Source: Limonium bicolor (taxonomy: Eukaryota > Streptophyta > Magnoliopsida > Caryophyllales > Plumbaginaceae). Taken from it: a stretch of 64,000 bases of DNA. The stretch covers positions 253,231,810 through 253,295,809 of the forward strand of contig CM041782.1 in the NCBI GenBank assembly GCA_023374045.1. The letters are read 5' to 3'. The notes under the pieces are model-generated. The model ran no database searches and was not told the DNA's origin. It was given only the letters and a program-made list of their open reading frames with translations. Each line of letters opens with the position of its first letter. The stretch's first letter is position 1. The translations under genes and the position numbers were made by a program. Below, one piece after another: positions 33,338 to 42,919 of the stretch.

Positions 33338-34746
33338 ATGAGATTCCTGGAAAAAAGAAGGGTAACTTTCGCCTGGAGCACGGACGAAATGCCAGGAGTA
33401 GATCCAAGCGTTATCCAGCATAACCTGCGAGTGGATCCAAAGCACCCAGCCATCCGGCAAAGAAGAAGAATAATAGGAGAGGAAAGAGACGTTGCGGCAC
33501 GTGCTGAAGTGCAAAAACTGCTTAAAGCCGGATTCATCAGGGAGGTGTCCTATCCCAAGTGGTTGGCTAATGTTGTGATGGTTAAAAAGTCAAATGGCAA
33601 ATGGAGAATGTGTGTGGACTTCACAGACTTGAACAAAGCATGTCCTAAAGACTTTTACCCGTACCATCGATAGATAGACTGGTTGCTTCAACGGCTCAAA
33701 ACTCTGTTTTAAGTTTCCTGGATGCGTTTTCAGGATATAATCAAATAAGAATGAATGAGGAAGATTCAGAAAAAACATCTTTTATTACCTCAGCCGGAAC
33801 CTTTTGCTACAAGGTGATGCCTTTTGGATTAAAAAATGCGGGCGCAACCTTCCAAAGAATGATAGACAAAGTGTTCAAACATCAGTTAACCCGGAATGTA
33901 GAGGCATATGTCGATGATATCGTGGTAAGAAGTAATTCCTGGGTACAACACATGGAAGATTTAAAAGAAACCTTTGACACCCTAGACAAATTCCAAATCA
34001 AGCTAAATCCGGAAAAATGTGTATTTGGAGTTACAAAGGGGAAGTTCTTAGGCTTTATCGTCGGGCAAAGAGGGATTGAAGTGGATCCCGAAAAAACTCA
34101 AGCAATCCTCGATCTGTCACCACCAAAGAACATTAAAGATGTGCAAGCATTAAACGGAAGGCTCACGGCTTTAGCAAGATTCTGCTCAAAACTCCAAGAA
34201 AAGTCAATACCATTTTTCAGCATTTTACGAAAGAACAGAAAGTTCCAGTGGAGTCAAGAGTGTATAGACGCCTTTGACAGGATCAAAGAGATGCTCAAAG
34301 AGTTACCCAAGCTGGGTGTTCCGGCACCTGGCCAAGACTTGTATCTCTACCTCTCTGCCACAGACTGGGCGGTAGCAGCTGTGTTGATAATGGAGGAGGA
34401 GAAAAAAGAGATACCAGTATACTACACCGGAAAAATACTAACTCCAGCGGAAAGCCGCTACACCAACATTGAAAAAATATTGTTTGCATTAGTCGTTGCA
34501 TCCCGAAAACTTCGGCCTTATTTTCAGTCACACCGGATATTTGTTAGAACAAATTGGCCACTGAAACAGATAGCAAACAACCCAAATGCATCCGGGCGAA
34601 TGGTTAGTTGGACCGTCGAGCTCACCCAGTATGAAATCCACTTCCTTCCTCGAACAGCCATAAAAGCACAGGCCTTGGCGGACTTCATAACCGAAACTAC
34701 CTTTGCCCAAGAGCAAAAAAACCAACCAACCCGTACGTTATCCTAG
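33338..34746 (+). pseudogene. TAT2 reverse transcriptase and degenerate RNase H
   Basis: RT begins F-A-W-S-T-D-E-M-P-G and has W-R-M-C-V-D-F-T-D-L-N-K. A frameshift and stop near 33672 precede a restart at about 33680, open from 33751: M-P-F-G-L-K-N-A-G-A-T-F and the catalytic Y-V-D-D (about 33908-33919). The RNase H that follows reads Y-L-S-A-T-D-W and R-T-N-W-P-L where catalytic D-A-S and T-D-H are usual, so it seems catalytically lost, as is common for the first RNase H of Tat elements. The frame stops at 34744-34746. Confidence 0.9.
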
Positions 34747-35480
34747 TCGACGGAGCTCGGTGCAAAACTGGAGCAGGGGCCGGAATAGTAGTCCAAACGC
34801 CGGATGGAAGAACTCTTAACTTTGCATTCCGGCTGGAATTTGAAGTAACAAATAATGAAGCAGAATATGAAGCCCTCATACAGGGATTGGAGGTCGCCAC
34901 TGCCTTAGGGGCAACAGGTTTTTTCTAAATAATAAAACAGGAGTTTTCATTCGTGTCTATAGAAATATTTTCATATACGTCCCCCTAAAGGGGGAAGAAT
35001 GGGCTTACCTCTTTGTTTGTTATGCAGAATTAGAAATATATTCAGACTCAATGCTAGTAGCGCGACAAAACGATAACATTTACGAAGTCAAGGAGGAGAA
35101 GCTTGGAAAATACTTGGCCAAGGTCCAAGAGGCAAAGGCAAACTTTCAGAAATGTGAGTTAAGACATCTTCCTCGGGCAGAAAACATAGAGGCCGATGCG
35201 TTAGCTAAACTGGCCAGTATGGCCGAAAGAATGCCCAATAAAGTCTGGATGGAAATAAAGGCGAACTCGAGTCTGAAGGAGATCCGAGTTTGCACCATTG
35301 AATCAGACGCAATAGCCAAGTCTTGGATGGCACCCATTGTTGAATACATACAAAGCGGAAACTTGCCACAGGATGAGAAGGAAGCGGCAAAAACAAGGCG
35401 AAGGGCTGCATCTTTCTTCTTAGAACAAGGACAGCTCTACAAAAGATCATTCGCAAGGCCAGCACTTAAGTGTGTTACCA
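34733..35480 (+). pseudogene. TAT2 second (archaeal-type) RNase H, intron-split
   Basis: The first exon (to 34917) has V-D-G-A-R and N-N-E-A-E-Y-E-A-L-I. The second (from 35028) has I-Y-S-D-S-M-L-V-A-R. Together these give the D, E, D residues of the extra RNase H known from Tat and Ogre elements, thought to replace the decayed first domain. A 110-bp GT-AG intron separates them and removing it keeps the frame. The linker to integrase follows, and the frame ends early at 35552-35554. Confidence 0.85.
34918..35027 (+). other. Intron inside TAT2 RNase H gene
   Basis: GT at 34918 and TATGCAG at 35021-35027. It splits a Glu codon after G, and both sides read RNase H without it. It contains stops and the inverted repeat CCCCCT/AGGGGG near 34980-34994. 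Confidence 0.8.
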
Positions 35481-36537
35481 TAGAAGAAGGAGTAAGCTCA
35501 TGGAGGAGCTACATGAAGGGACCTGTGGGAACCACCAAGGAGAGAGGACAATAGTCCACAAGATCCTAAGGATGGGGTACTATTGGCCGAGGATGAGGGA
35601 ATTTTCAAAAGAATACATACGGAAATGCATAAAATGTCAGGAACATGGCCACAAAATACATAGCCCTCCATCCACACTGAAAGCCATACTCTCCCCGATC
35701 CCATTTGCCATGTGGGGATTGGATATCGTTGGACCTTTTCCGGAAGCATCCCCCGGAAGATATAAATTCATTTATGTGGCCATTGATTACTTCACCAAAT
35801 GGGTGGAAGCCATGCCAACAGTATCCATTACCGCAAGAAAATCACAAGATTTCATCTGGAAGTATGTGGTCTGCAGATTTGGGATCCCAAAAATAATAAT
35901 AACAGACAATGGAACTCAGTTCAACTGTAAAAGCTTCCGGGAATTCTGTGAGGAAGATTGACCTGAGATTCGCATCGGTCGCCCATCCACAAGCAAATGG
36001 CCAGGTAGAAAATGCGAATGGGCAAATCGTCAAAGCTATAAAAAAGAAGTTGGACAGCAAAAAGGGGAGATGGGCAGAGTTGCTACCTCAGGTTCTCTGG
36101 TCCTACAGGACAACCGAAAAGGGCCCAACAGGGGAAACTCCATATAGGCTGACTTACGGTCTGGAAGCAATTGTTCCGGCTGAAGTTATGGTCCCATCGA
36201 TTAGATGGGAATCCTTTAATGAAGAAAACAACAATGAAGGGGTGAAGGACAGCCTTGACCTACTTGAAGAAACCAGGACTATGGCCCAAGTCCGAATGGA
36301 AAGGGATAAAGCGAAAGTGAAAGATATTTCAACCAGAAAACAAGGGAAAGAGGCTTCGCTCCAGGTGAACTGGTCCTTCGAGAGGTAAAGCAACCAAAGA
36401 AGCTAGAGCCCCAATGGGAGGGACCATTTATAATACAGCGACGAACAGGGCAAGCTTCATATCGTTTGAAAAATAGTGAGGGATACGAGTTGCCTCACTC
36501 ATGGCATGCCGAGTGCCTCAAAAAGTTTTATGTATAA
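35470..36537 (+). pseudogene. TAT2 integrase (frameshifted)
   Basis: The zinc domain H, H, C, C residues are in H-E-G-T-C-G-N-H and C-I-K-C-Q-E. The catalytic core has G-L-D-I-V-G-P-F and T-D-N-G-T-Q-F (35470-35961). After a frame change near 35940 comes P-Q-A-N-G-Q-V-E-N with the catalytic E (35909-36388 frame). The C-terminal part from about 36370 in another frame has W-E-G-P-F and ends K-K-F-Y-V, stop near 36537. There is no chromodomain, as expected for Tat. Confidence 0.9.
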
Positions 36538-36595
36538 AAACGCTTCTTACAAAAAGTAATAAAATGAGGTATTCCTTTGAAAAGCAAAATTTTTT

Positions 36596-37190
36596 GAAAT
36601 GTACCATCCGGCCAGCGTGCCTACAGGCTATCATGCCTTGAAATGTACCATCCGGCCAGCGTGCCTACAGGCTATCATGCCTTGAAATGTACCATCCGGC
36701 CAGCGTGCCTACAGGCTATCATGCCTTGAAATGTACCATCCGGCCAGCGTGCCTACAGGCTATCATGCCTTGAAATGTACCATCCGGCCAGCGTGCCTAC
36801 AGGCTATCATGCCTTGAAATGTACCATCCGGCCAGCGTGCCTACAGGCTATCATGCCTTGAAATGTACCATCCGGCCAGCGTGCCTACAGGCTATCATGC
36901 CTTGAAATGTACCATCCGGCCAGCGTGCCTACAGGCTATCATGCCTTGAAATGTACCATCCGGCCAGCGTGCCTACAGGCTATCATGCCTTGAAATGTAC
37001 CATCCGGCCAGCGTGCCTACAGGCTATCATGCCTTGAAATGTACCATCCGGCCAGCGTGCCTACAGGCTATCATGCCTTGAAATGTACCATCCGGCCAAC
37101 GTGCCTACAGGCTGTCATGCCTTGAAATGTACCATCCGGCCAGTGCGCCTACAGGCTATCATGCCTTGAAATGTACCACCCAGTTAGCAT
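36596..37190. repeat. 44-bp tandem repeat, 13 units (TAT2)
   Basis: Units carry GTACCATCCGGCCAGCGTGC, CTACAGGCTATCATGCC and TTGAAAT, with exact 44-bp spacing from 36601 to 37173. The last units are degenerate. They lie directly after pol and before the antisense gene. Confidence 0.95.
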
Positions 37191-37471
37191 GTCTATAAAA
37201 ACTAGGAATTTAGTATTTCGTGAAAGAGCTTAGAGCAAGGCATAATGATCCTCCATGTAAACAAAAGGGAAGATCTACAAAGCATTTGGAAATCCGGTCG
37301 CTCCGGATAAAGCCAAATGAAGAGTGTATAAAACTAACTTGTAAGGAAGTCACTTAAAACACTTAAGGAATGCGAAAGAAATGGTAAAACGACAAAACAT
37401 CACCAAAAATAGTAATCCAAAATACAAATATACAAGATTCCTGTGCTAACAAATTGCTATCTAAAAAGTAT
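37191..37471. other. TAT2 spacer after the tandem array
   Basis: AT-rich spacer with no gene. On the minus strand it would be 3' UTR of the antisense gene. Confidence 0.6.
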
Positions 37472-40400
37472 CTACTCCTTAGCAGGCTTCTTCACAGCAG
37501 ACTCTTTGGAGACACTCTCTGCAGAGTTAGATTTTCCAGCAGCTTCACGAAAGCCCGCAACCTCCTGCGCGGCCGCTATCGGGGGAAGGAAAGAAGCTTG
37601 GCCAGGCCCAAAGACTGTCTCACCGGGAATGCGACCAAACTTCTCAAAGTCTTCAAGGAAGTTGCTCTTCCGGGCAACATTGTCGAACTCCAGCTCATTA
37701 TACAGGTCGTCATCCAGTACTTCCCCCCTCTTCAGGAAATACTTGGAGATGGTCTGACGACAAATGTTGGTAATCTTCCGGCTCTGAGAACCGAAAGCCT
37801 TTTTCAGATGAGCAATAACAGTTCCTTGTTTCTTCAATTCTTCTTGGGCCTGACGGGCGTAGGCCGTATGTTTGGCAACATCCCCCTCAAGTTGCAACAT
37901 GAGCTCGGTAAAGATCGCGGTCGAACCCGCGGCAGAAAGCTCCTCGTTCAGCTTATCAATACGATCGCTGAGCTTCTCGACATGTCTTAAAAGACTTTCA
38001 GGATCTGTTTTTAAAAAAAGAAGAGGGGGAAGGAAAGCAGAATCAGTGAATAAGGCATAAAGATAAAAGCGGCGAAAAAAAAGGCCGGTAAACTCACCCT
38101 TGGCCGGAACCTTAGCACTTTCGGGTTGACGGAGGGCCATGGCCTCCTCTAAAGCTTTCACCTTCCCCTCCAAAGAAGCCTTCTCGGCCGCAAGAGCAGC
38201 TTTGCCTGAAGAAAGAGCTGTGTTTTCATCCGTCAAGAGCTGCTTGGCCTCCTCTAAGGTTTCACCTTTCCTTCCAGAGAAGCCTTCTCGGCCGCAAGAG
38301 CAGCTTTACCCTCAGAAAGAGTCGTGTTCTCATCCGCCAAATGCTTCTCTTGGTCAAAAGCATTCGAGTTTGCTCATCCAGAGCGTTCTTTTCCTCGTCA
38401 ATGCGGTGAGCTCTTGAATAGTTGCTTTGTCTCCCACCAAAGCCTCATTCTGTTCAGTCAAAGCTTTTTTTCCGCCTCAAGGATTTAATTTCTTTCTCAA
38501 GGGCAGCGTTCACACCCGCAAAGTAAGCCTTGTCTGAAGTAAGGGAATCTACGTCCCTTTTGTGAGCAGCTTGTACCTGCCGCAACAAAACTTCCAAGTC
38601 AGACAAAGTATGCTCTGGTATCAAGACATTCTTTTCACCGGAAGGTTTGGAGTACCTGCTTCAGGATACCCTCTGTGTGGAGGCTCTGGTTTCTCAGAGC
38701 AAACATCTCTTCCCGCAAATTCTTCAACTTTGATTCATATTCGTCTCGAAGACGAACACATTCATGGCGAGATGACCGCAATTCCTTGTTCAAAGTGTCT
38801 GTCCTATCTTTCACCTTGCGGTCAATCTCATAGTTTACAATGTCCATGTAGCTATCATGGTTAGAACGGGTTTGCTTTAACTCGGCTTCAGTTTTCGGCC
38901 CGACTTTTTTCACGTTGCAGGTCAAACTGAAGATTCCGAGTCTGAACTTCAGCGCTTTGAGCCATAGACATAACCTACAAAAAAAAAAAAAAACACAAAC
39001 ATAACTTAAAATATATCAGAAAGGCATGGAAGGATGGGAGGAAGGGCGCTTACCCGAAAAATGCTTTGCCACATCAGATTGAAGACATCTCCCGTGGGAA
39101 TGGAGTGACGCATGATAGCATCGGCTGCTCCAACCCCAGCTCTCAGTTTTCCTTGGTGGCATGAAATGGATGGAGGAGCGAAGATCCCATCCGGATGGTC
39201 AGAAAGTCTTATTGCTTCCTTCCAGGCGTCGGTATATCGAGCAACATCGAAGGGATCTTGGGCAAAGGTTGCCCACGGTAGTAAAACCATCCCTCCTTCT
39301 GAGAAGGACCGGTAAAGCCCTCCTGAGCAGGGGGAGGTGGAGAGGAGGGGAGCAGCAACATCCCCTGGAGAAGAGGAGGGGGCGGCAATGGCCTCCCCTT
39401 GCCTATCTTCCCTCTGCTTACTTCGGAGCTCTGGGTTCTCAGGTACAGCTCGATACTCCTTCACCCCCCAGATGCTGAATCACCACCCCAGGGATGTCTT
39501 GTGGGACTGAGGTACCAATAGCCCCACGGTCACTTTCAGTCTCAGAAGTCTCCGCCGGAACAGCCTTCGGCTTCAGCACAGTTTTCTTCCGGAGTCTTTG
39601 AGTACCAGAAGCCGGAACAGCAGGAGAAGGGTGGGCTGGACCACGAGCAACCTCGCTGTCAGTAACGGTGATGGGTGCGCCTTGAGAGCCTGAGAAGAAA
39701 GGTCAGCATAGAATGAACAAAAAGGAAAGGCAAGAGCTTCCTTCGAATAAGAGAGCAATACGTGGGTTAGTATCTTCCAAGATAGCACCATGGGCCGGAT
39801 CGGAAGAGAAATATCCTGCCAAGTCAGGAAACAATTCACAAATGGGGGTTGGGTGACCAGACCCCTGCCCTGAACAAAAGGCAGACCCCTGGCCTGAATC
39901 AGGAGTAAGAGGGAGAAAGACGCGACGCCCAGACCCTGGACTCATACCAAGTACCTGGCAAATCACCGCCTGAACGGGCTGGAGACCGTGGTCCTCTTTT
40001 TCCTCTGACCGGAATGGTCCTTGTCTTCATTCCCCTTTGCCTCTTCTTGGAGGGAGGCATTCCCAAGAAGCCTTGTGGCCACATCAACAGCCGCATCAAC
40101 GGATGCGTAATAATCAACTTGCTCGTCTCCCATCTTAAGCCGACAAAATTCCAGCTATTGAAGGGCCCAACCTTATCTCCTCTAGAAAAGAAATCTGCCG
40201 GAACGATGAGAAGTAAGAAAACAGGTCGAAGGTAAAATTAGGATAAAACTAACCAAATAAGACTTACTGTGATATTTCTTCAATGACTCCAGGCGCGCGG
40301 GGTAAAAAATACGGAGACCGTAGGCTGTTTTTTGCTTATCACCTTCAGGATTTTCGAGATAGGCGTTTCTTGCGCCGGGGAAGGAGGACAGCTGAATTGG

Positions 40401-41020
40401 CCTTTCGGGATTGAGGGGCAGTAGGGAACTCCCAAAAACCGGCCTGGTGGTGGGACAATGACGAACCATCGGGAGTTCCATCCGGAAGACGCTTTCTTGT
40501 AATCGAAGAGAGAAAAGCCGGCCTTCGCTTTGATAGTCAGGCTATCAGGATCGTCCCTTGTGGAATAAAATTGGGCGAATTCGGTCGCTTCTACCCGGAT
40601 TTTGCTCTCCTCACAAAGGAGAACATAGGCATGGAGGTAAGAAATTGCCTTCGGGTGTAGGTGAGCGAGCATGCAGCAGCGCCGAATCAGGAAGCCTAGA
40701 ACGAATGGATGAGGGGGTACGGTCAGGCCGCGAGGGAAAAGTCCGCGTAAACGGCATATCCAAGCCCGAAATCGTCGTGGGGATGCGAGTCGTCGGAAGG
40801 AAGGAAGATGCGAGTTCCTAGTGGGACTTCGACGTCTTTCAAAAAAGAGAGGGAGGAGGTATCCAGGCAGGATGGAGAAGGTTCTCGATCGGCCGAGAAA
40901 GGCGCGGTAGATTTCAAGAATCGGGCGAAACCCTTGGGGTGAAAAGGTACCTTGAATCGCCTCCCTAGCAGGGACGAAATTCGCAGCCGCCTTGTTCTTC
41001 TTCGAGCTAGACGACGCCAT
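37472..41020 (-). pseudogene. TAT2 antisense accessory gene (spliced, decayed)
   Basis: Start ATG at 41020-41018 (M-A-S-S-S-S-K-K-N-K). The first exon carries P-P-H-P-F-V-L-G-F, L-H-P-K-A-I-S-Y-L-H-A and W-N-S-R-W-F-V-I blocks, which resemble the family called putative gypsy-type transposon protein (from memory), with two frameshifts between 40940 and 40720. Later pieces are 39966-39703, 39464-39006 (W-K-E-A-I, D-A-I-M-R-H-S), a coiled coil at 38925-38635 and a C-terminal exon to the stop at 37472 (D-L-Y-N-E-L-E-F-D-N-V-A). One clear intron is about 38099-38005 (GTGAGT to AACAG). It is homologous to 42920-45994. Function unknown; such extra ORFs are known in Tat elements. Confidence 0.78.
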
Positions 41021-41296
41021 TGAAGCAAGAAAGCGGAGAGCAAGAGCAAAGCGAAAAGGTGAAAGGTCCGAAAAAGGGTGCAAGAAGGGACGGAGTTTGG
41101 GCAAAGGAAAGAGATATCTGAAAGAGTTCAAAGCTAGAACTTTGGAAAAAAGAACGGTTCGATTCCCGCCCAGTCGATAAAATTAAAGGGATCCTGCATC
41201 TTCCTGGGGACAGAGCGCTGACACAAAAACGGCTCTGCAAATTCTACATCGAAAAGGCGCAGGCACGGGCCAGGCACGGGCGCAACTAGAAAAAGC

Positions 41297-41349
41297 AAGT
41301 TCTTTTCCTTTTTAAAAGAAAAGAAAAAAGAACTTGTGGGACTAAGGGG
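41297..41349 (+). promoter_or_regulatory. TAT2 upstream hairpin-polypurine module
   Basis: AAGTTCTTTT/AAAAGAACTT arms (41297-41306, 41326-41335) are followed by GTGGGACTAAGGGGAAG. It lies 145 bp upstream of the LTR-adjacent copy. Confidence 0.75.
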
Positions 41350-41441
41350 AAGTATAGCCGGAAGAAAGAAGGCCTCAGCCGGAAGGGCAGAAAAGCCATA
41401 GCGTCAGAATAAAAAGCAACAAAAGCACACGCTGAAAAAGG

Positions 41442-41490
41442 AAGTTCTACTTTTTACGTTAATAATCAAAAGTAGAACTTGTGGGACTGA
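41442..41490 (+). promoter_or_regulatory. TAT2 polypurine tract with perfect upstream stem-loop
   Basis: Perfect 13-bp arms AAGTTCTACTTTT (41442-41454) and AAAAGTAGAACTT (41468-41480) enclose a 13-nt loop. GTGGGACTGA follows and abuts the LTR at 41491. Confidence 0.88.
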
Positions 41491-41904
41491 TGAAGAGGGA
41501 AAAGTACGAGGATAAGGAAGAATAGAGCATCCGGTTCCATATGCCTGGAAGGAACAGCTTAGAACAAAGGATATCGACCGGATCAGAGTGTGATCCGGCC
41601 GGATGGGTAATTAAATATCCCACTTATATGTAAATGCCAGCCTGGCAATTAAAAAGAAGGACAGGCTGGCAACTCTCGATTTGACAATGTAAAACACTAT
41701 AAATAGGGGTTCAACCCCACAATAAAACACGTTCTCACATTCGAGATTACATACTGTTGCATTATCTGTGCGATTCTCTCTCTCTCAAAGCTCGAGCACC
41801 CAGTAACAAGGTAACTCGATGAAGCATAAAGGCCTAGCAGTAGAGTAGGGATTCGATTAGAGATTTAGATAGGAGCTTAGGGAATTTGGGAACTTACTAT
41901 TTCA
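41491..41904 (+). repeat. TAT2 3' LTR
   Basis: 414 bp, TGAAGAG to TTTCA, followed by target copy AGAGC. Its TATA box is at 41697-41706. Confidence 0.94.
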
Positions 41905-42336
41905 AGAGCTCCAAGTACTGTATTGATGAAAAGCGTACCTTATTACATAACTTATGGTTCTTATTTATAGGCTCTTCTACAGTGTATAACCGTTTCTGTA
42001 GGCCTACATTATTCTAGAATATTCTTAGTTATACAAGCTTTTATGTAACTTCACTTCACTTTCTTTTGAATAATTACTACTCCCAACCCTTCGGAGGGGG
42101 TTTTTGCTTCGCTTCGAGGCGAATGACTTTTAGTTCTTCGGAGAGGATCTTTGCTTTGCGTTGGAGGCGACTACCCCTCCGCAGTCTGTCTGTGGTTAGC
42201 TTCCTTGTCGTAAGAGTCCGTTCGTTGGAGTTGGAAGGGGGTTTGGTCGGAGAGAGTTCCATCTGTTGTCTCCGTAGGCAGCATATACTCTTTGCTCAGT
42301 CATTTGATTACTCCGTGCGGTGGCACTCCCACTTCA
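41905..42336 (-). repeat. TAT1 3' LTR, proximal part
   Basis: In element orientation it begins TGAAGTGGGAG after the polypurine tract. It includes TATA box CTATAAATAA (minus strand, 41961-41970) and ends at the TAT2 target AGAGC. With 30373-30418 the LTR is about 473 bp. Confidence 0.78.
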
Positions 42337-42484
42337 TCAGTCCCACAATCTTTTCTTGTTCTGCAAGGAAAGATCTTTTCGTTGTTGCTCTTTCTTTGTT
42401 TTTAAATTTTGGTGGCCCGCTCCGCTCCGTTCCCCTAGTCCCACAAGACCTCTTTTTTTTTTCGGAAAAAAAGGAAGGGGTCTT
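42337..42484 (-). promoter_or_regulatory. TAT1 paired hairpin-polypurine modules
   Basis: On the minus strand the LTR-adjacent module is a stem (42348-42358 with 42364-42374, one mismatch) followed by GTGGGACTGA. A second module upstream has AAGACC/GGTCTT arms (42445-42484) followed by GTGGGACTAGGGGAACGG. This matches the paired arrangement in TAT2. Confidence 0.78.
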
Positions 42485-42919
42485 CGAGTTGTGCTTTTGC
42501 TTTTGTAGATTTCCTACCTTTTGAACTTTGCGGAGGCCTAGCAACGTGCCTCGCTGCAACCCCGCGCCTCCTCGTCTTCTGTAACTATTTTCCTGACACA
42601 TTTGCAGAGTAGGCCATGATTACTTTGGGTAGAGCGCGCCCAATTTCCGCCTATTTAAACTCATTCTCTTCCCTCTCCCCTTTTTCTTATTCTTTCAAAC
42701 TTTCGAACTTCTCTGCTTTGATCCTCTCAAACTTTTGAACTTCCCTGTCTCGTTCCTTGCTTCGTGTCTTTTATCCTCTTGCGTTTTTCTCTACAAGCAA
42801 CCGTCCTCCTTCGTCTTCCCTGCCCTTTAACTTCCCCGATTCTCGTTTTTGCGCTCCTTTTCCCCTCGCCTTTTCCCCTCTACCCGATCGTCTATACTCT
42901 GTCAACCTCCCTTGCTTGT

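Larger units (their letters stand above)
30419..41904 (+). mobile_element. TAT2: Tat/Retand-like Ty3/gypsy element, complete length
   Basis: The element is bounded by AGAGC duplications (30414-30418, 41905-41909). It has LTRs of 413 and 414 bp (TGAAGAG to TTTCA), a TGGCGCCGTCTGTGGG primer site, gag, protease, reverse transcriptase with a degenerate RNase H, a second archaeal-type RNase H with an intron, integrase, a 44-bp tandem array, an antisense accessory gene and duplicated polypurine modules. Dual RNase H and an antisense extra ORF before the 3' LTR are known features of the Tat lineage. LTRs are almost identical, so it appears young, yet all genes carry frameshifts. Confidence 0.95.

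Noticed and set aside
36596..37190. Regular direct repeats as a CRISPR array
   Set aside because: Units are contiguous 44-mers without unique spacers and lie inside a plant retrotransposon.
40558..41180. Plus-strand ORFs over the TAT2 antisense gene
   Set aside because: They are shadows of the minus-strand accessory gene, which has a homologue in TAT1.
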